Of a DNA stretch of 64,000 nucleotides, positions 36,101-51,100 are shown piece by piece. Every line of letters begins with the position of its first letter. The stretch's first letter is position 1. Source of the stretch: Astropecten irregularis (Eukaryota; Echinodermata; Asteroidea; Paxillosida; Astropectinidae); the NCBI GenBank assembly GCA_963971285.1, contig OZ020257.1, forward strand, positions 15,700,602 to 15,764,601, in the 5' to 3' direction. The notes beneath the pieces were generated by a model that saw only the letters and a list, made by a program, of their open reading frames with translations, was not told the DNA's origin and did no database searches. Position numbers and translations under genes: made by a program.

Positions 36101-39100
36101 CACGAGAGACCGTATGGGCGCTGTCACATACCGAGTTGCAAGCTAGTAAGAGATAACACAGGTAGGCATAGGCCAAGTGGCTACGATGTTATCACCGACA
36201 ACAACATTATTTGTCCCGAAATACCAGACTCTCTCTGTGTCCGCACTTCAAAGATAAGAACGAGTTCACGTACTTTTATGTAAACGAAGTTTGTAGTAAT
36301 CAAATATGATGCTTTTTCAATAAAAGTACAAGGGTTATGGCCTCCAAAATAATGATTGATTGTTTGTTAATGTGTTTTTATTCAATTTTTCAAAGTGAAA
36401 GAAAAAATCTTGACACCTTTGAGTGCTCGGAAATCTTAAAGCGGACATTGAATTTTCTGACCATTTTTGAAAATGGGAATCGTTATAAAGGTATATTCCA
36501 TTTGAAACAATCAAATATTTCATATCTCCATAATGATTGAAGTAAGAAAACCGGCTCGTCATATCGCTCCTATTTGCAATAGCCAGGAACTTACGAAAAT
36601 CTGAGTTGAAATTTGGTCTGTTTCGCTCCAAGGCAGAAAACACTAAAGTAAAGTAATATTTGATACTGCGCCAGGTATGCTCCAACATTTTGAAGGTACT
36701 TTACATTCAACCAAATACATGATGTGCGCCCTCAGGAGTTTGCCAAGAGCCAGTGCGTTTTTGTGCTGAGTGGAAATCTTCCGCCGTAACGACGTTATCA
36801 AAACAAATGTAACCCAATGCTAGTCACAGTGACACAAAAGAATATACATTTGGTATGATATTGATATGGACCCAGCCTGGCGCAAATTCTGCGAAATTTG
36901 CAAAGAAGCTGTCGGCCTCCGTACTTATTCATCTAGATCACGTAATGTGATTGGCCACAAGCATTGTGCAGGGTTTCAATACATGGAAGATGGACACGAA
37001 AGATGTATATATTTCCTAAAATAATGTTCGTATTAAACACGGTTATTGACAGACATAAAGTTTCAGGCTCACATTCTATTTGAAACATTAAGTCTTATCC
37101 AATACATGTAGTAATTTACCCTTTCGCATTGCATGACATAGCCTATACAAAATGGAATATATTCTGTTAAATGTATACAGTACACTTCTTAACTCTTGTT
37201 ACAATGAGGCACAGCGAAATACAGATATTCTATCAAATTTCACCAGTGTTTTCTTTGGTAAATGAAAACCTTCACTCTACTAATCTGGAAATTTACACAT
37301 GCACTGTATCGAATAAGGGGCCCTTAGCCTTAGGGGCACAAACCGAAACTCAATTTTGGTTGCGTTTATTCTTCATTTTTTAAGTAAGGAAAGACCACCC
37401 TTAAAATGGACTTTTTATTTTTCTAAAAATGATATAAAAAACCTAAAACGACAGCTGAACACTCTTCTTGCGGTGGATGGAAGGTTTGCCTCGGGTATAT
37501 CAACGAGTTTACGCACCGTGCTTTGCGGCTGATGTCGAGAGCGATTTCGGCGTGTGTAACGGGACCTCACACCAACGACCTTGGGCTAACATTATTCGAT
37601 TGCGACCGAAAAATTTAAGCGACCTTCCCCGCAGGGGGAAAAGTGGAAAATAACCTCGGATGGTCGTTCGTCGGTGGTGGACCGTCACAAGTGGTATGAT
37701 TCGAACTGCCTCGGGGATATTGCAGATCAATCTCATAGTGGAATGAAAATGTCACTTTTCATTTGCAATTTAAAGGTAATACGAGGCAGGTTAGAAATAA
37801 AAGCAAAAGTTTAAAATACCGAGCCCTGAATGGACGTCCACCATTGCATAGAGCTTCGAGTCATTTGTGTAAATAATTATAACAAAGAACTTGAACTCTG
37901 ATCTGGCTCGAAGCAGCTACCGTTCTTTATTTCCGAGTTCAATACCAACCTACCAATGTACTTTATCCTTTTCAAACCCCACAAACTTCATCAGGAATGT
38001 CCGTTAAAAACCAATATTTACTGTCGGCGACAAATTGAACAAATTATTTCTACTGATGCGGTACCAGTTATAGAGTATTGCAAGATGCATAGTTTAGTTG
38101 GTTTCCATGAAGATGCAGTAATGTGCTACGATGCCCAGACATCCAATCGGAAGTTTGAAACAGTGCACCATGGAGGTTTTCCACACAAAAAATCTATACG
38201 ATAATCATGGATAAATATTTTTTACATTTCAAGCAAATCAGATTGGTATAGGCAGGAAAACTAAAAACCAAACGAATCCAAAACAAAAATGGCAAAATAG
38301 GACACAAAAATGGCCACAAAGTTCTAAGTCGTATGCAGACAGTCACTTTAAAATCCGCATCTTCGAAGCAAGCACCAAATGGGGTTATATATCTCATTAC
38401 AACACGTGCAAGGTGACAAAGGGCGGTGACTTCTATAAAATTGACGAATGTCGTCCACCTGTTCAGGCGAACCTAACCCTACCGCACGAGGACGATTACC
38501 CTAGGCAATGAGGGTATTCCATTTGCCGCTAAAGAGACCTCATGGGTCAAGTGTATATATCATAAAACATGGAGCTCATGCTAGGTGCATAAAACAACAA
38601 GATTCAGCCATGTTTAAAGGTCGGTATACTTGAGAGTACACATCGGTGGGTCTACCAAATGGGGCAGGGATTCTGACAGTGTGTACAACGCCAATCCGTC
38701 AGTCTGGCCAGGCATACAGGGCTTCCGTCAGCCTGTTGGCCCTGCGTGAGTTCAAGAACAAGAACTTCGGTGTTGAAAAGGCAAGCTAATTTTCTATTGA
38801 CAAAGGGCATTACTATTGAGGAAACCTCCGATGTCTATTTGAATATATACACCGAGGCATTGACCCGGGTCGAAAAGGCAATGACCAGGGGAACCAAGGA
38901 AATAACTGTGGGCATAACCAAGGCAATCGGCAGGAGACGCCAAGGCAATCGGCTAAATGTTTCTGCATTAGCGTTCTCCATCCTCACATACGTTTGTGAA
39001 GCAAAGTCACAAGTTCGACTTCCCATGTACGGCTCTCCCCCCTGAGAGGGGGAGACACCGTCCAAGCATTCGCCACGTCCAAAAATGGACCCAAGAGTTC

Positions 39101-42100
39101 GGCTCATGTATACGCCGACGCCCACGTCATAACCTGGATGATCACCGAGGCAATGAGTTCCAGGCAATCTCCATCAAGAAGAAATAACAACCATCTTTCA
39201 ATTTTGATATAATTTTCTTGGACAAACTGCTATACTGCTAGGAATGTCTGATGCTACCGGAATTTTCCTTCTGCAAGTTGCTTGCCTCCAAGTTGCCTGG
39301 AAAATAAATGCCTCTGGTGGCATGGCCCTAGAGAACTTTACAGGTGATTTGAATATCACATCGTGCCAGTGGCACATATGGTAAGGATCTACCACGGCGT
39401 GGGACGCAAGATCGCGAGGTTCAAGAAACCCAGACGTGCGCCGTTCTCCTGACGGTGGCATCACGCCCCACTGGGTCCAATAATGTGAACAGTGTGTCGT
39501 CGGACGATAAGGTCGCGGCGGACTAATTGCTCGTCGGAATACGATGAAGGGTGTGAAGTTCCCTGACTGACGGCCCTGATGTCCGACACAGATATACACC
39601 AAGAGTGTCGTAAGCATCGGGCTGTCGGAACATGGAACCAGGACGAGAGCTCAATGGTCGGAATAAGGGAACATACCGACAAGGACGTGACATAAAAGCC
39701 GTCGACTAGGCACTTTAAGGGTCATCGAACTTTTGGAAGATTTTTTCACTGAGGAACAACAAAAACGAAATTTCTGATCAAACGAACGGTCTGTTGGGAG
39801 AAAAATATGCTGGCAGCTCGATGCCATTCATCTTATAATATGGTCTACAGGGATTCATAGGTGTTAATGTGTGAGTGCAAGTTTGTCATCAGGTAACGTG
39901 GGCGTTCAGGAGAGGTCAAAACTTGTTTGTTTGTTTCGACGAGTGGGGGGATTTGATTCCACAAACACCGGAGCTTCACTTTACAGGTCGACTGCTTAAT
40001 TTAGCGGTCCAGAAGTTTCCTTCTTGGTACAACAGCCTGAAAGGCCCGGGCTTACAAACTCACTTCAGCCTAATCCGAACTCAATACGGCGATCTGAGCT
40101 CGCTCAGTAGTTTCAAATGGCCTAGCGAGGTCACGAAATGGCGATTCTATCATGGCGTCCCATTCCAACATTTAGATCAATTTCCACAAGCTCATTGAAT
40201 CGAACTATCGATGTAATGTACCGTACTTTATTGGATTCCAATCTGTGACAAAGTATCACCAAATACTCATTCTGATTTGAGGAACCTTTTTGTTTAAGCA
40301 ACGGGGCAAAGGATTTCAGTGGTAAATCTTATAATTGAAACGTTAGCCTCTTGGGGACTACGGTATGTACACAAAAAAACGAGTTCCGGCATGGCATCAA
40401 CTCTGGATGTGGTGTGACTGGGTTTAATTTTAAGTAAGTCGTGGGAACAATTCATCTCAAATCAGTTAATTTCCGGGTTCATTTCTTGGCTTAATGTGTA
40501 ATGTAGATTACAATTTTATGGCAACTGCTATACAGGAATGTAAGTCAAAGAACGGCTCAAGTAAATGTTAAAGCTTTAATTACATGCCGTGACAACTATT
40601 ACATAGGGAGTTTCGCACGAAGTAAAATCTATTTTGATCGCATCTTGCTTTGTCAATTTGAACATGAAGTCTACACTCTCATTTGACAAGATTCCGCAGT
40701 CGCACATAACTGACTCGCGTATTTTGAAGCCCGACGTTTTGACGAAAACAGCGGTACTATCTGCTTTCCAATTCCTCAACCTATGCCCCGTGTTTACTTC
40801 AATCGTTTAGTGATGACGGTACATGGGCTGTATGTACACTGCATGGTCGATTTTGTCTATGCGCACAACAGGAACTCGTTTGCAAAAGCTATCAATCTTT
40901 CCCAGGTTACCATGATGTCTTTCATTGACATACATGTTTCTTGTTGGATCAGTGTTCAAAGACCACTATCATTTCCTCTAACTTCGGTCGTATAGTCCTG
41001 ATATATAGTGTGCCACGTAATTGTCAATTTCAACGCCCTGGAGCCGATTTCACGAAGCCCTGCGATCGATCGTAACTCGAGTTACGAAGGAAAACACATC
41101 GTAGGGGGCCTATCCCACGTAAGGGCAGCAATGCATCAAAAGTCCTACGATTGATAGTAAGTTAGGTGAAATCGACCCCTGGTGGTCTTGTAATCATCGC
41201 TGATGATAAATTACCGCCAAGTTATCAAAGGCGAAAATGTGATTTATTTCGTCTTGAAGAAGAAGGGGAGGTGTCTCGCGACGTACCGCCGTTATTATTT
41301 CATCGAGCTGGATTGAGATCTGTCCGTGAATAGGACACCAGACACCAGGGAGGTAGAGAGTTTACATGAGTGAAGAAACAAACACCAAGAAAAAAAGCAC
41401 TCCAATCTTAAACGAACGAGGTATAAGGGCAGAAAAAAAAGATTCAGTGTCACTCGTGCGTAAGTAAGACGGAATGACATGTTTTTAAGACCAGGACAAA
41501 AACGCGCCAACACCAGCGGTACTAACGTGAAGTGTTTCGAGTTAAGGAACTCAAGGAATGATATTGAAGAAGCCTGTGCCCAGTATCATGATGGTTTGGT
41601 GGTTTTGATTGGGCGACTGTCATTCACGATCGCTCTGAAGTTCATGAGGCCACACGCAGGTTCATCGAAATTGCAACACATTTTGGAAACAAACCCGAGT
41701 TCTGTTTACATTCACTTGGCAAAGTTTAGGTTTCGCTAATGACACGCGATAGTACACTACCATAACAAAAACTCTACATGATGCAAAGAACCATGATCTT
41801 TCTAAGATTTTGTCATAATACCTATCTTTAAAACCTCTCAAATTTCGGAATCCTTAAAAGATATTTCAGCGAGATGAGCATCTTAATCTAAACAAAAATG
41901 CATCTTTCTGTTAACCTCACCACACAGCAGGCCTGTAAAAAGTCACATTCTCGTTTTAATTATAGTACTTTGCGACCGAATTCTTAAAAGTTACCTAGAG
42001 TGTGTCCTCATGCACTGCATCTGTGTTTGTACAGATGCACAGCACGGTAATTCGAGAGCCACTAAAGAGATTCATCATAGAAATGAACTGACGAATCGTG

Positions 42101-45100
42101 ACATCAGACACAGTGTGAAACCTTAATAATAAGTTTGGAGCTCTTATAGACCCTCATCTTAAGATTAGCAAGACGAAGGACGGAGTGTCTCGACTGCACC
42201 TGCGGGGTGTGCGCGCTAAGGATGAAGGGTGAAAACAGCAAAATGCACCCGTACGAAACCGAAAACCCTGGGATTGGTGGGATAGCGAGACTCTAGGATG
42301 ATACGGTTCTTAGGTCCAGACGGCATTATGGCCGGTCCCGTGCCTGTTCTCAATGACCTTCAGAGATGCCGTAGGTTGCCATCTCCTACCGGTATCAGAC
42401 AAGGACCGCCCTGCGAGGCCTAGAAAAGCCGATGAGGCTTCTCTCCGAGACGCTCGCCATGCAGAGCGAGCGATGGGATGACTTCGTCAGGACACATTCG
42501 GGCACAATGGATCTAATTGGTCGCCCTTCGGCGACAAGAGCCAACACATTACCGACGATCTCATTTTCACAAGCCCATATCCCTTCTGTGGACCGTTCCA
42601 TACCCCCCAATGCCAAATTGTCACCGGTCGACAAGAAAGAGCCCCTCCGGACGCACCACTTAGTCCCCACTCCAACACGATATAGTCCCCATGGGCTCAA
42701 AGGATTACCGACCGGGACGGCAGGCCTGTTTCCCCGGTATTACAGTTTAGAGGAACGTCCTCTAAAACCCATAGAATTTGATAATTGATCCAAGTGGTAC
42801 TTCACATACTTAGCTCAAGGATATAAATGGTGATAGTTTTGAGAATGCCTCTGAAACGATATCCCTCCTTGTATTGTTTTAATTTTATCATTACCCTCAA
42901 CATTTTTCCCTATCAGAAGCTTTTAGAGACGTGCGCCATATTAACTGATAATTTCTACCGGAAGACGTTAAACTATATGTTTTGCTTAAACCATATAGCA
43001 GTTCCTAGCTCTATATGCTTACACAAATTGTGGAGGGTGTGGCGTGGATCAGACCAGTCAAGAAATAACAGCCGGTGTCGATTTCATGGGATCGATCGTA
43101 ACTCAAGTTACGAAGGTTAACCCATCGTAGGAGACTTACCCCACTATAGGGTTTCAATGCATCAAAAGTTATACGATTGATAGTAAGTTACGATGAGTTT
43201 GGTGAAATCGACCCCTGGGGCCGATTTCACTAACGTTTGCGATCATCGCTAAAGCCCAAATCCATCGCTAAACGGGAAATTACTATGCAAAATAGCGATA
43301 GATTTTCCGCTTAGCGATGGATTTGGGCTTTAGCGATGATCTAAAACGTTAGTGAAATCGGCCCCTGGGCCGACTCGGGCAATTATTTTTTCCAGATTAA
43401 ACGACGTTTTAAAACTTAAAAGACCATCGTTTTCACTAAAAACAGAAGGAGAGAGGTTTTAAAAAAGTGGAAACGGAATGTTGAACTTTATCATCTCAGC
43501 AAAAATGGTTTATTCTTTGATTTATATATCCCGGGGCGAAAGCAATGTGTAAATTCACTTTGTTTCACGGCTGGCCTTGACCCTATAGCTGCTGGGTTGA
43601 TAATTTCAGCTTCAATTTTATTTTCCCATCTCCTGGTTCGTGATGGGATATGATGAGCATCGTTGTAAATCACCTCATCCTCCTCGTGTTAAACAGCTGT
43701 CTGCTTGCTGATCGTCGGCCTTGGGATGCCGAAGCAAAGGCCCAAGAATGATGATGGAAACTGCACGGTGGCAAACACTTTGCATCGCTATTTCGCCGGG
43801 AGCGCCTGAGTATGCACGCAGGGACTGTTGCAATGAGCAAGCGATTCTGCTCGTGACGGCGCGGATAGCTACTTCTCGCATATTTTACAATCATGGATTG
43901 CCGTTTCATTCCGCATCCATCATACCGGATTGCATGATGAGATGGCGAACGCCGTACCGGTACCTCGTCCGTTTATAGTCTCCCTACGCTCCGGCGTATT
44001 TTTAGGACGTGACAGGTCCGCTGGGATCGGTCTTCATCATTCCCGGCACGTCGAATAGTCACGTTCTCACTAAACTCATCAGACAGTGTTTCCAGCGAAA
44101 TCATTCGTTTAGACAACCTCTCCACGCTTTCCATCTTAAAACCATTTGAATTCACGTCACTGACGTATAGATTTGTCATGTCTGGGGCCGATTTCACTAA
44201 CACTTTGCGATCATCGTAAAGCCCAAATCCATCGCTAAACAGAAAATTGCTACGCAAAGTAGCGATCGATTTTCTATTTAGCGATGGATTTGGGCTTTAC
44301 GATGATCGCAAAGCGTTAGTGAAATCGGCCCCTGGTGTCGATTTCACCAAACTCATCGTAACTTTTTTTTACTGTAGGACTTATATCCTACCCTACGTGG
44401 GATACGATGAGTTATCTTTCGTAACTCGGGTTATGATCGATCGTAGAGCTTCGTGAAATCGACCCTGGACAGTTTGTCACGGCTGTTTCTCTTTCAAGCT
44501 AAACACTCAGCACTTTTGTCAGAGTAAATGTAGCAAACGAGTTGGTCTCGCCGTTCGGTATGACATGAGAATTTAAGTTCAACTCGCCTACACCTCCATG
44601 TTTGGTATACAGCACTACGATAACTCATCGTATCCTACGTAGGATTGCAATGCATCATAAGTGCTATGACTGATAGTAAGTTACGATGAGTTTGGTGAAA
44701 TCGACCGTTTCCAACTTTACAAATTAAATGGCATAGAACCCTACCCGCACAAACTGCAGTACATTTCATTCTAAGTACATGTTGTGTACATCTTCCCAGA
44801 ACTTCCACAGCCCACACGTGTGTCATCCATCAAAGGGATTTACCCAATATGGCATAGAGTTTGGGATTCGAATCTTCTGACGTGAATCGGGGCTGTAAAA
44901 TTACGTGCGATATCCGCTGTTTATTATGACAGCAAATTCATTCACGGCATTATTATTACTCGCCGTCGCGGGGTTCAACGCCCACTCCGACCCGACTGGC
45001 CACGATGCCAAAGTTTCAACAACGGACTCCTGGTAGAAGCTCACAGCAGCCAGCTGTTAAAAAGACGGAGGGTGGGTAAAGAGGCTGTATTACAGTAGGT

Positions 45101-48100
45101 TTGCTGCCGGAGCGAGATGGTGTCTGCCAGTTTTGCGTCAGTGGCCCGGAAGTCGTGCAGGCAGCGCTATACATCGAAACACGTTATGCGTTTCAAACGG
45201 AGAAGAGTTCAACGACCGAGCTTAGCCCCAATTGCATGCCACGCTTGCTGAGTAAAACCATTACCTTATCGAAAGAGCCATGTCGCTATCAACTTCAAGA
45301 GCCATACACCATGATACATTGGGTCTACCGAACTTTAAGAAGACGCCGCATAATCAGACGGAGATGAACATGTCCCCAGATGACCGTGGTTATATAAATA
45401 ATACTGCCAGCAATTAACGTCGTGATGAAATAGAATTCAGATAGCTTTCAATCACTCTACGCACACATTTTGACAGCATACATAAACACCACCATCACGT
45501 AATAGTACAGCAAGTCCATTAATAGTTGGATGAAAGGGCATTCAACTTTCATTTGATGACACGAGAGGGCGTATGAGAGGTATCGAGGAGTCAATGCACA
45601 TCATCGCATGTAATAACGTACAGAGGTGGTAACGAATGCATGCAAGTTGAGCACATTTCACTTATCTTTTGATCAAAAGCATGACTGTACGTATTAAACG
45701 ATAATCAAAGAAGTACTCGAGGTCGAGCCGAAACTCTTCGTGAAATAATAGACATCTTGTATCAGACCAATTTTCTACAAAAATTGTAAAATGTACTTCA
45801 ACAAATGTTATTGAAAACAGGGCCCTGCCCCTGCACTGCAACCGGTCAGAAATGGGAGACTTTTGAAAACTGGTCTTCGAGACAACAGCGCACGCGCACG
45901 CACAACAGCGCAGGCGCAAAACAACGCGCGCATGCTCACAATATTGCGTGCGCGTGCGCTGTTGACTTGAAAACCGGTTCTCAAAAGTCTCCCATTGGCA
46001 AACATCCCGGTGAACATTCCTGGCATACTTCAACGTGCTTCAGGTGACGGGCGTCTGGACAATCAAGAAAGACCGAAGAATGTCCTTCCAGCCTTGGATA
46101 CCTGCGTAGTGCCTGTGGTTATCGAGAGTTGACCCATTGCAAGCACGCGCTATCCTGTCACTCAGGGGCCTGTTTGTGTCACGCAAAGGATCATGAATCC
46201 TTCGGATCCGGATCCAATTTTAGCGTACCCTGCATAGGAGGTGGATCTGAAAAATGGGATCCGGATCCGAAGATTCGTCCGAAACAAACAGGCCCCTAGA
46301 CTGGTATTATGTACTGAGCTAATGAGACGGACATCTTCTTTTTTTCTCTCGGAGTCTTGGAGAAGAAAAGACGTAATATCGGCCAAATCCGATGATTGGG
46401 TGCTCGGACACACGAGCAAGACCAGCACACGACTTCAAAATTCAACTTTCAGGCATCCAAGCCATTTATTATGACTGATTTATCTACCGGCCATGTGATA
46501 GAGCAGTAACGTACGCACGACGACTACCCTCAGTACAACTCCTTGATCGCGTTCGCTACCAAACCATCACCAAGCGAACACTTTCTATCACGTACATTAT
46601 TTACACGACAACATTCTATGAGAGATCCCCAGGAGATTGTTTAAATTCTTGTTTAGCCCTAGATCAACGACGTCAGAGAAACAAATCGGCAAATGCCAAC
46701 CTCTTGCTAGGCTTGAAGAGTAATCTAAATCCAACGGCTAGGTCCACAAGTGGCGTAAGTTACGAGGGAAATTACGAGGGAATCGCTTGACAAAGTTTGA
46801 TAGACGAAACCCGTTGGGACTGATGTACATCAATTGTGATAGAGCTGGCCGAACCAATGGCAAAAGGGTTTATAGTAATAACAAAAACACTCGATAAATT
46901 CTGTGGAAGATTAAGGTACACAACGGATGACAGCTCAGTCCTCTCGTTCCTCACACAAACTCCATGATTCTTAAGATTCTTCAGCCACTGTTAGTTTACC
47001 CATAGAGCTAGGAACAGAGGTCTGTGGTTTACCAAAGCAACTCCAAAGCTTGGCGACTATTCCTGGATTTGTGTTTTTGTTTTATCAAGGTCCCATGTTG
47101 GAATGGAGGCCCATTAACTCACAAGACAGTAAACATGGATGTGGAGTGACGAGCAATTTGTCCGAGCCCTTTGTGAGAGCATGGAGCTGAGGAGCTCCAT
47201 GGTGAGAGCATCATGAATGACACATTCTACACAGAGCTGGACGTCGACGCGAAGGGTGGACGAAATGGGGCATGAAGCGGAGGACAGAGGAGCACGGACA
47301 GTACGACCATTCAACACTGGACGAACGTCACTTGGGATGAATTGAAAAAATGTAGTCACCGTATAATGATGCGCGACCTTGCAAGTATGTTTTGCGCACA
47401 TCATATACCTTGGCCAAACGAATAAGGGCTTCCTGCTTTGTTAGGCGAGTGTTTTGGTCAAGCAGTCTAAACGGATTCGGAGATGCATGCCACGAATGGA
47501 CAATCCAAAGCCCTAGCCAGAGTGTCACATCTAATGTTAACTAACTAGACCTAAGAATCAAGGTAAACCATGTTGCCTTTAATACGGGAAAGCAAAGACA
47601 CAAAGTCGAACAATACGGATCAATCCAAGCCTCTTTCTTAATGCCTCTTAAAGCCACTACTATAATGTAACCACTTTTGAAACAAAGCACCTTGTTTAGC
47701 TGACACTTCCGGCCAAAAAGTTTCGATTTGATCAAAGAGACCTAAAATAAAGACCATCTCAAAGACATGTACTTTAAAAGGACATTCCTGACCTATCTCA
47801 GTCAGTAGGCCTAACTACACCATTCGAGAGATTAACCACTGTTCTCATTCTGTTTTCATTCTGTGGAATGATAACACAACCTTGAGTCGGATCGACTGAG
47901 AGATGCATGTCTTCTATCACAGCGGCATCTCCTTCTTGAATCCATGCACTTAAACCTTTCGGTGTTTCGAAGAATCTCCGGGCTTTATTTTCATTGCCAT
48001 AATGGCGACTAGCCGCCACACTTAAGGAATTATATCAAGAGCCCATCAAGTCTTATAACCAGCGATTTCATTCTTGACATTCGTGGCGAGTTTGTCATTT

Positions 48101-51100
48101 GCAAGCTCCGATTTGAAAAAAAAATTAAAATACCCAAAGATGATTGAACCTGAGCGATTAGAGTTTTAAGGATGAGGTTTAATTCAATTATATACGGTGT
48201 TCCATATGCTAAAACACTCAATGCAGTTAAAGGTAATCTGCGTGTGTACGTCTGTATAGTACGGAAGTCTTCCTAACTGGAGCAAAGACATGAAATGAGA
48301 ATATGAAGACTTAAATTCTACTTGTTCGAAATCGAACGGAATCTGTTCTTCAGTCATGAATGTTATTTGGTCAATGTGAGTAGAAATCTGTTACGAACCA
48401 TATATCAAGCAGAATACTTATTATCCAGCCAGATGTACAAGATGCTCGAAGTTGGGAGAACCTGAAATGTTCATCATTCTCGGGGCTCTCAGACAATTCC
48501 TAGAAGGGTTGACACGTCGGGCCCAATTTTGGCACACTTTCTGATAAGTAACACTGGGTGGGGCAGACTATTTTAGGAGGTAGCGTGCGAGGGGTGGAAA
48601 TAAAACATCTCAAATATGACTGCATCACTGGAATAAACACTCGCTCACATCAAGAGAGGAATCTTGCAGGCAGTTTTATTTGCCTGTTGACGATCAATTA
48701 GACAAACCAGGCAGTCTTTCAGTCATATTACCGACCGAGTAACAATATGAGACCATCAATATGTCGCACTCGGAACGCGCTCTATCATGCCAAGATTATT
48801 ACTACTGTACTGTTATACCTCCCAGCAACATCGGTTTAAGTATAGGTGAGAAATTTTACGGCCCTCAAGTTCAAATTCCACGCCAGATCCCGAGAGAGCT
48901 CTGATTTACGGCGAAATCATAAATGTGTGTTTCTAACCGAGCTGAGTAAATACATTGGGAACAGCTGCGTATACATTCCTATAGGGGGAATAGGCCCGTG
49001 CATGGAGGCGGGGAAATATCTGGCAAGGATGATGTTGCGTGGCGACTACTTTGGTCACCTAATGTCCAATATACGGACATTACGCGAGTCGTTCATGGTT
49101 GATGTATTACACAATTCGTCTTGCAAAAGGGTGTAATCGTTGTAATTGTGATAAATGAAGAACTACCACAGCATAGTAACCCAAAAGTGTGGATTCGAAA
49201 AGGTCACATTTCCCATCAATCAATTTGTCAAAGAGCTGTGAAATGTAACTGATAGACCATGGAAGCTAAACGAATTCGGTAACCTATTATCAAAGTCTTC
49301 AGGAAGGCGACAGCGAAGGGGATACTTTTAAATCAAAAGAGCCAATGCGATGAGAATGTCTGAACTAAGTTGACTCGTTCTACCAGTAGGCAATGAAAGC
49401 ACTAGGTAGATGGTAGGATTCAAACCGTGTAAGGCAAGGGAATTGTAGTAGGCGTTTCTCAACCCCAAGGTAAGCTAGATACTAGGGAAACTCTGACAGG
49501 GAAACTGACAAAACATTTGAGGAATGACCCTACAAGCTGGAACTCTTGGTGGTAGCAGACACACTGAGGTCCTTCAGGACTCTTGGTGGCAGCAGACACA
49601 CTGAGGTCCTTCAAGACTCTTGGTGACAGCAGACACACTGAGGTCCTACAAGACTCTCGGTGGCAGCAGACACAGTGAGGTCCTTCAAGACTCTTGGTGG
49701 CAGCAGACACACCGGTCCTTTTAAACCTTTGGCAGCAGCATACAATTACAAACCGGTCGTCTTGCTGAGGTTGCCGAGGAGTACATCGTCTAGACCAATG
49801 GAAATGAGCCTCGGTGTGCCTGCTTCCACAACGAGTTTGAGAAGTCTCGAGAGAAAATGACCAGATGTACGAATGGCGAACGTGCCAAAAGACAGGACAG
49901 CGTGATACGTGAGAGTGTACGCAATGCAAGACACCTGGCCTTCCTTCATTCACTTCACGACTTGTAAACTTTGACATTTATGACATTGACATGATAAGAG
50001 CGAGTGGTAACCGTCTCCTCGCCCGAATTCGCCGTCTTGGCCCATCGGTCTCGGTCATTCAACCCTGTCGGTGCGAAGAAAGACCCACGATGCATCCAGC
50101 AAATTTCCCGATCAAAATTCTAAATAATCAAATATATAAACCGATGAAAATCACAAAATAAACAACAGGTCAGTTGAGTAAAGTGGAGCCGGTCTTGATT
50201 TTCGGATGGAGCTAATTTCTCCGTTACTCACAATACATTCATATCCCGAGGGTACACAACTTCAAATATAATGGATTGCAGAACATCTTTCAACGACAAA
50301 ATTTGGGTCATGCTAAAAAAAACACAACATGTGGACACTTTAAAAACACATTTCATCATTTTAAGAGACTCCACTTTGAAGTTATTTACCGGAGCATTAG
50401 TGACGCCACAAGGGACTTGAGAGAGCCGAGATTTATGATGTAGACCCCCACAATCATCAGTCAGTGCACGAGACACGTGCTTCATGAGCATCTAGGGTGA
50501 TATATGGTCACCATGTGTTCTTGTGATACCCCCCTTTGGTTCCCATGCATGGTGTCAATTTTTTCACATGCACGCAATTTGCAAGACTGCCATAAAGCTT
50601 TGTTTCACATGCTGAACTACACAGAGGATGCGATCAGTGAATAATATTGCCTATATGCACCATAAAAGCTCTTTGTAAAAACGTTGATGCTAAAACTAGG
50701 TCTATGCATCTGATGGCATAGTAGGCCCCTATATATTTATCCGCAGCTCCGAGCAAAATATAAGAAAATACCTACAGAACTATAATTCAAGGCCGAGGGC
50801 AGAGCAGGAAACCGGGGCCGCACAATCTTAGATTTCATATAGTGGCTTATTGTGCAAAAAAAGAGAAGCAGACTGGTTATTTTATGGAGAGGATACCGCG
50901 TGCAGTTTTCACTTTCGGTGATTTTAATCATATTTTTACAATTTCTAGGGCATGTCTGGCAGACAAATCATAAAGACATGCATCAATATTGGTGTCTTTT
51001 CATTGTCATAACGGCAAGTCTACGACTCGAATTTCAGCATTTTCGTTAATGGAGAACCCATCTTTATATTAACAAGATCCTTCACCGCCACTAGGACAAG

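Noticed and set aside
38990-39060. Possible group II intron domain V
   Set aside because: GTACGGCTCTC and a nearby C/G hairpin recall the 3' strand of domain V, but the pairing strand is missing. A search with the Rfam group II intron model would settle it.
43973-44456. Plus and minus frames sharing FLFSDGFGLYDDRK
   Set aside because: The same peptide on both strands is produced by the palindromic MITE at 44184-44332.
49459-49977. 172-codon minus-strand frame with repeated Cys-His-like motifs
   Set aside because: The apparent CVCCH repeats come from the 37-base minisatellite read in changing frames.
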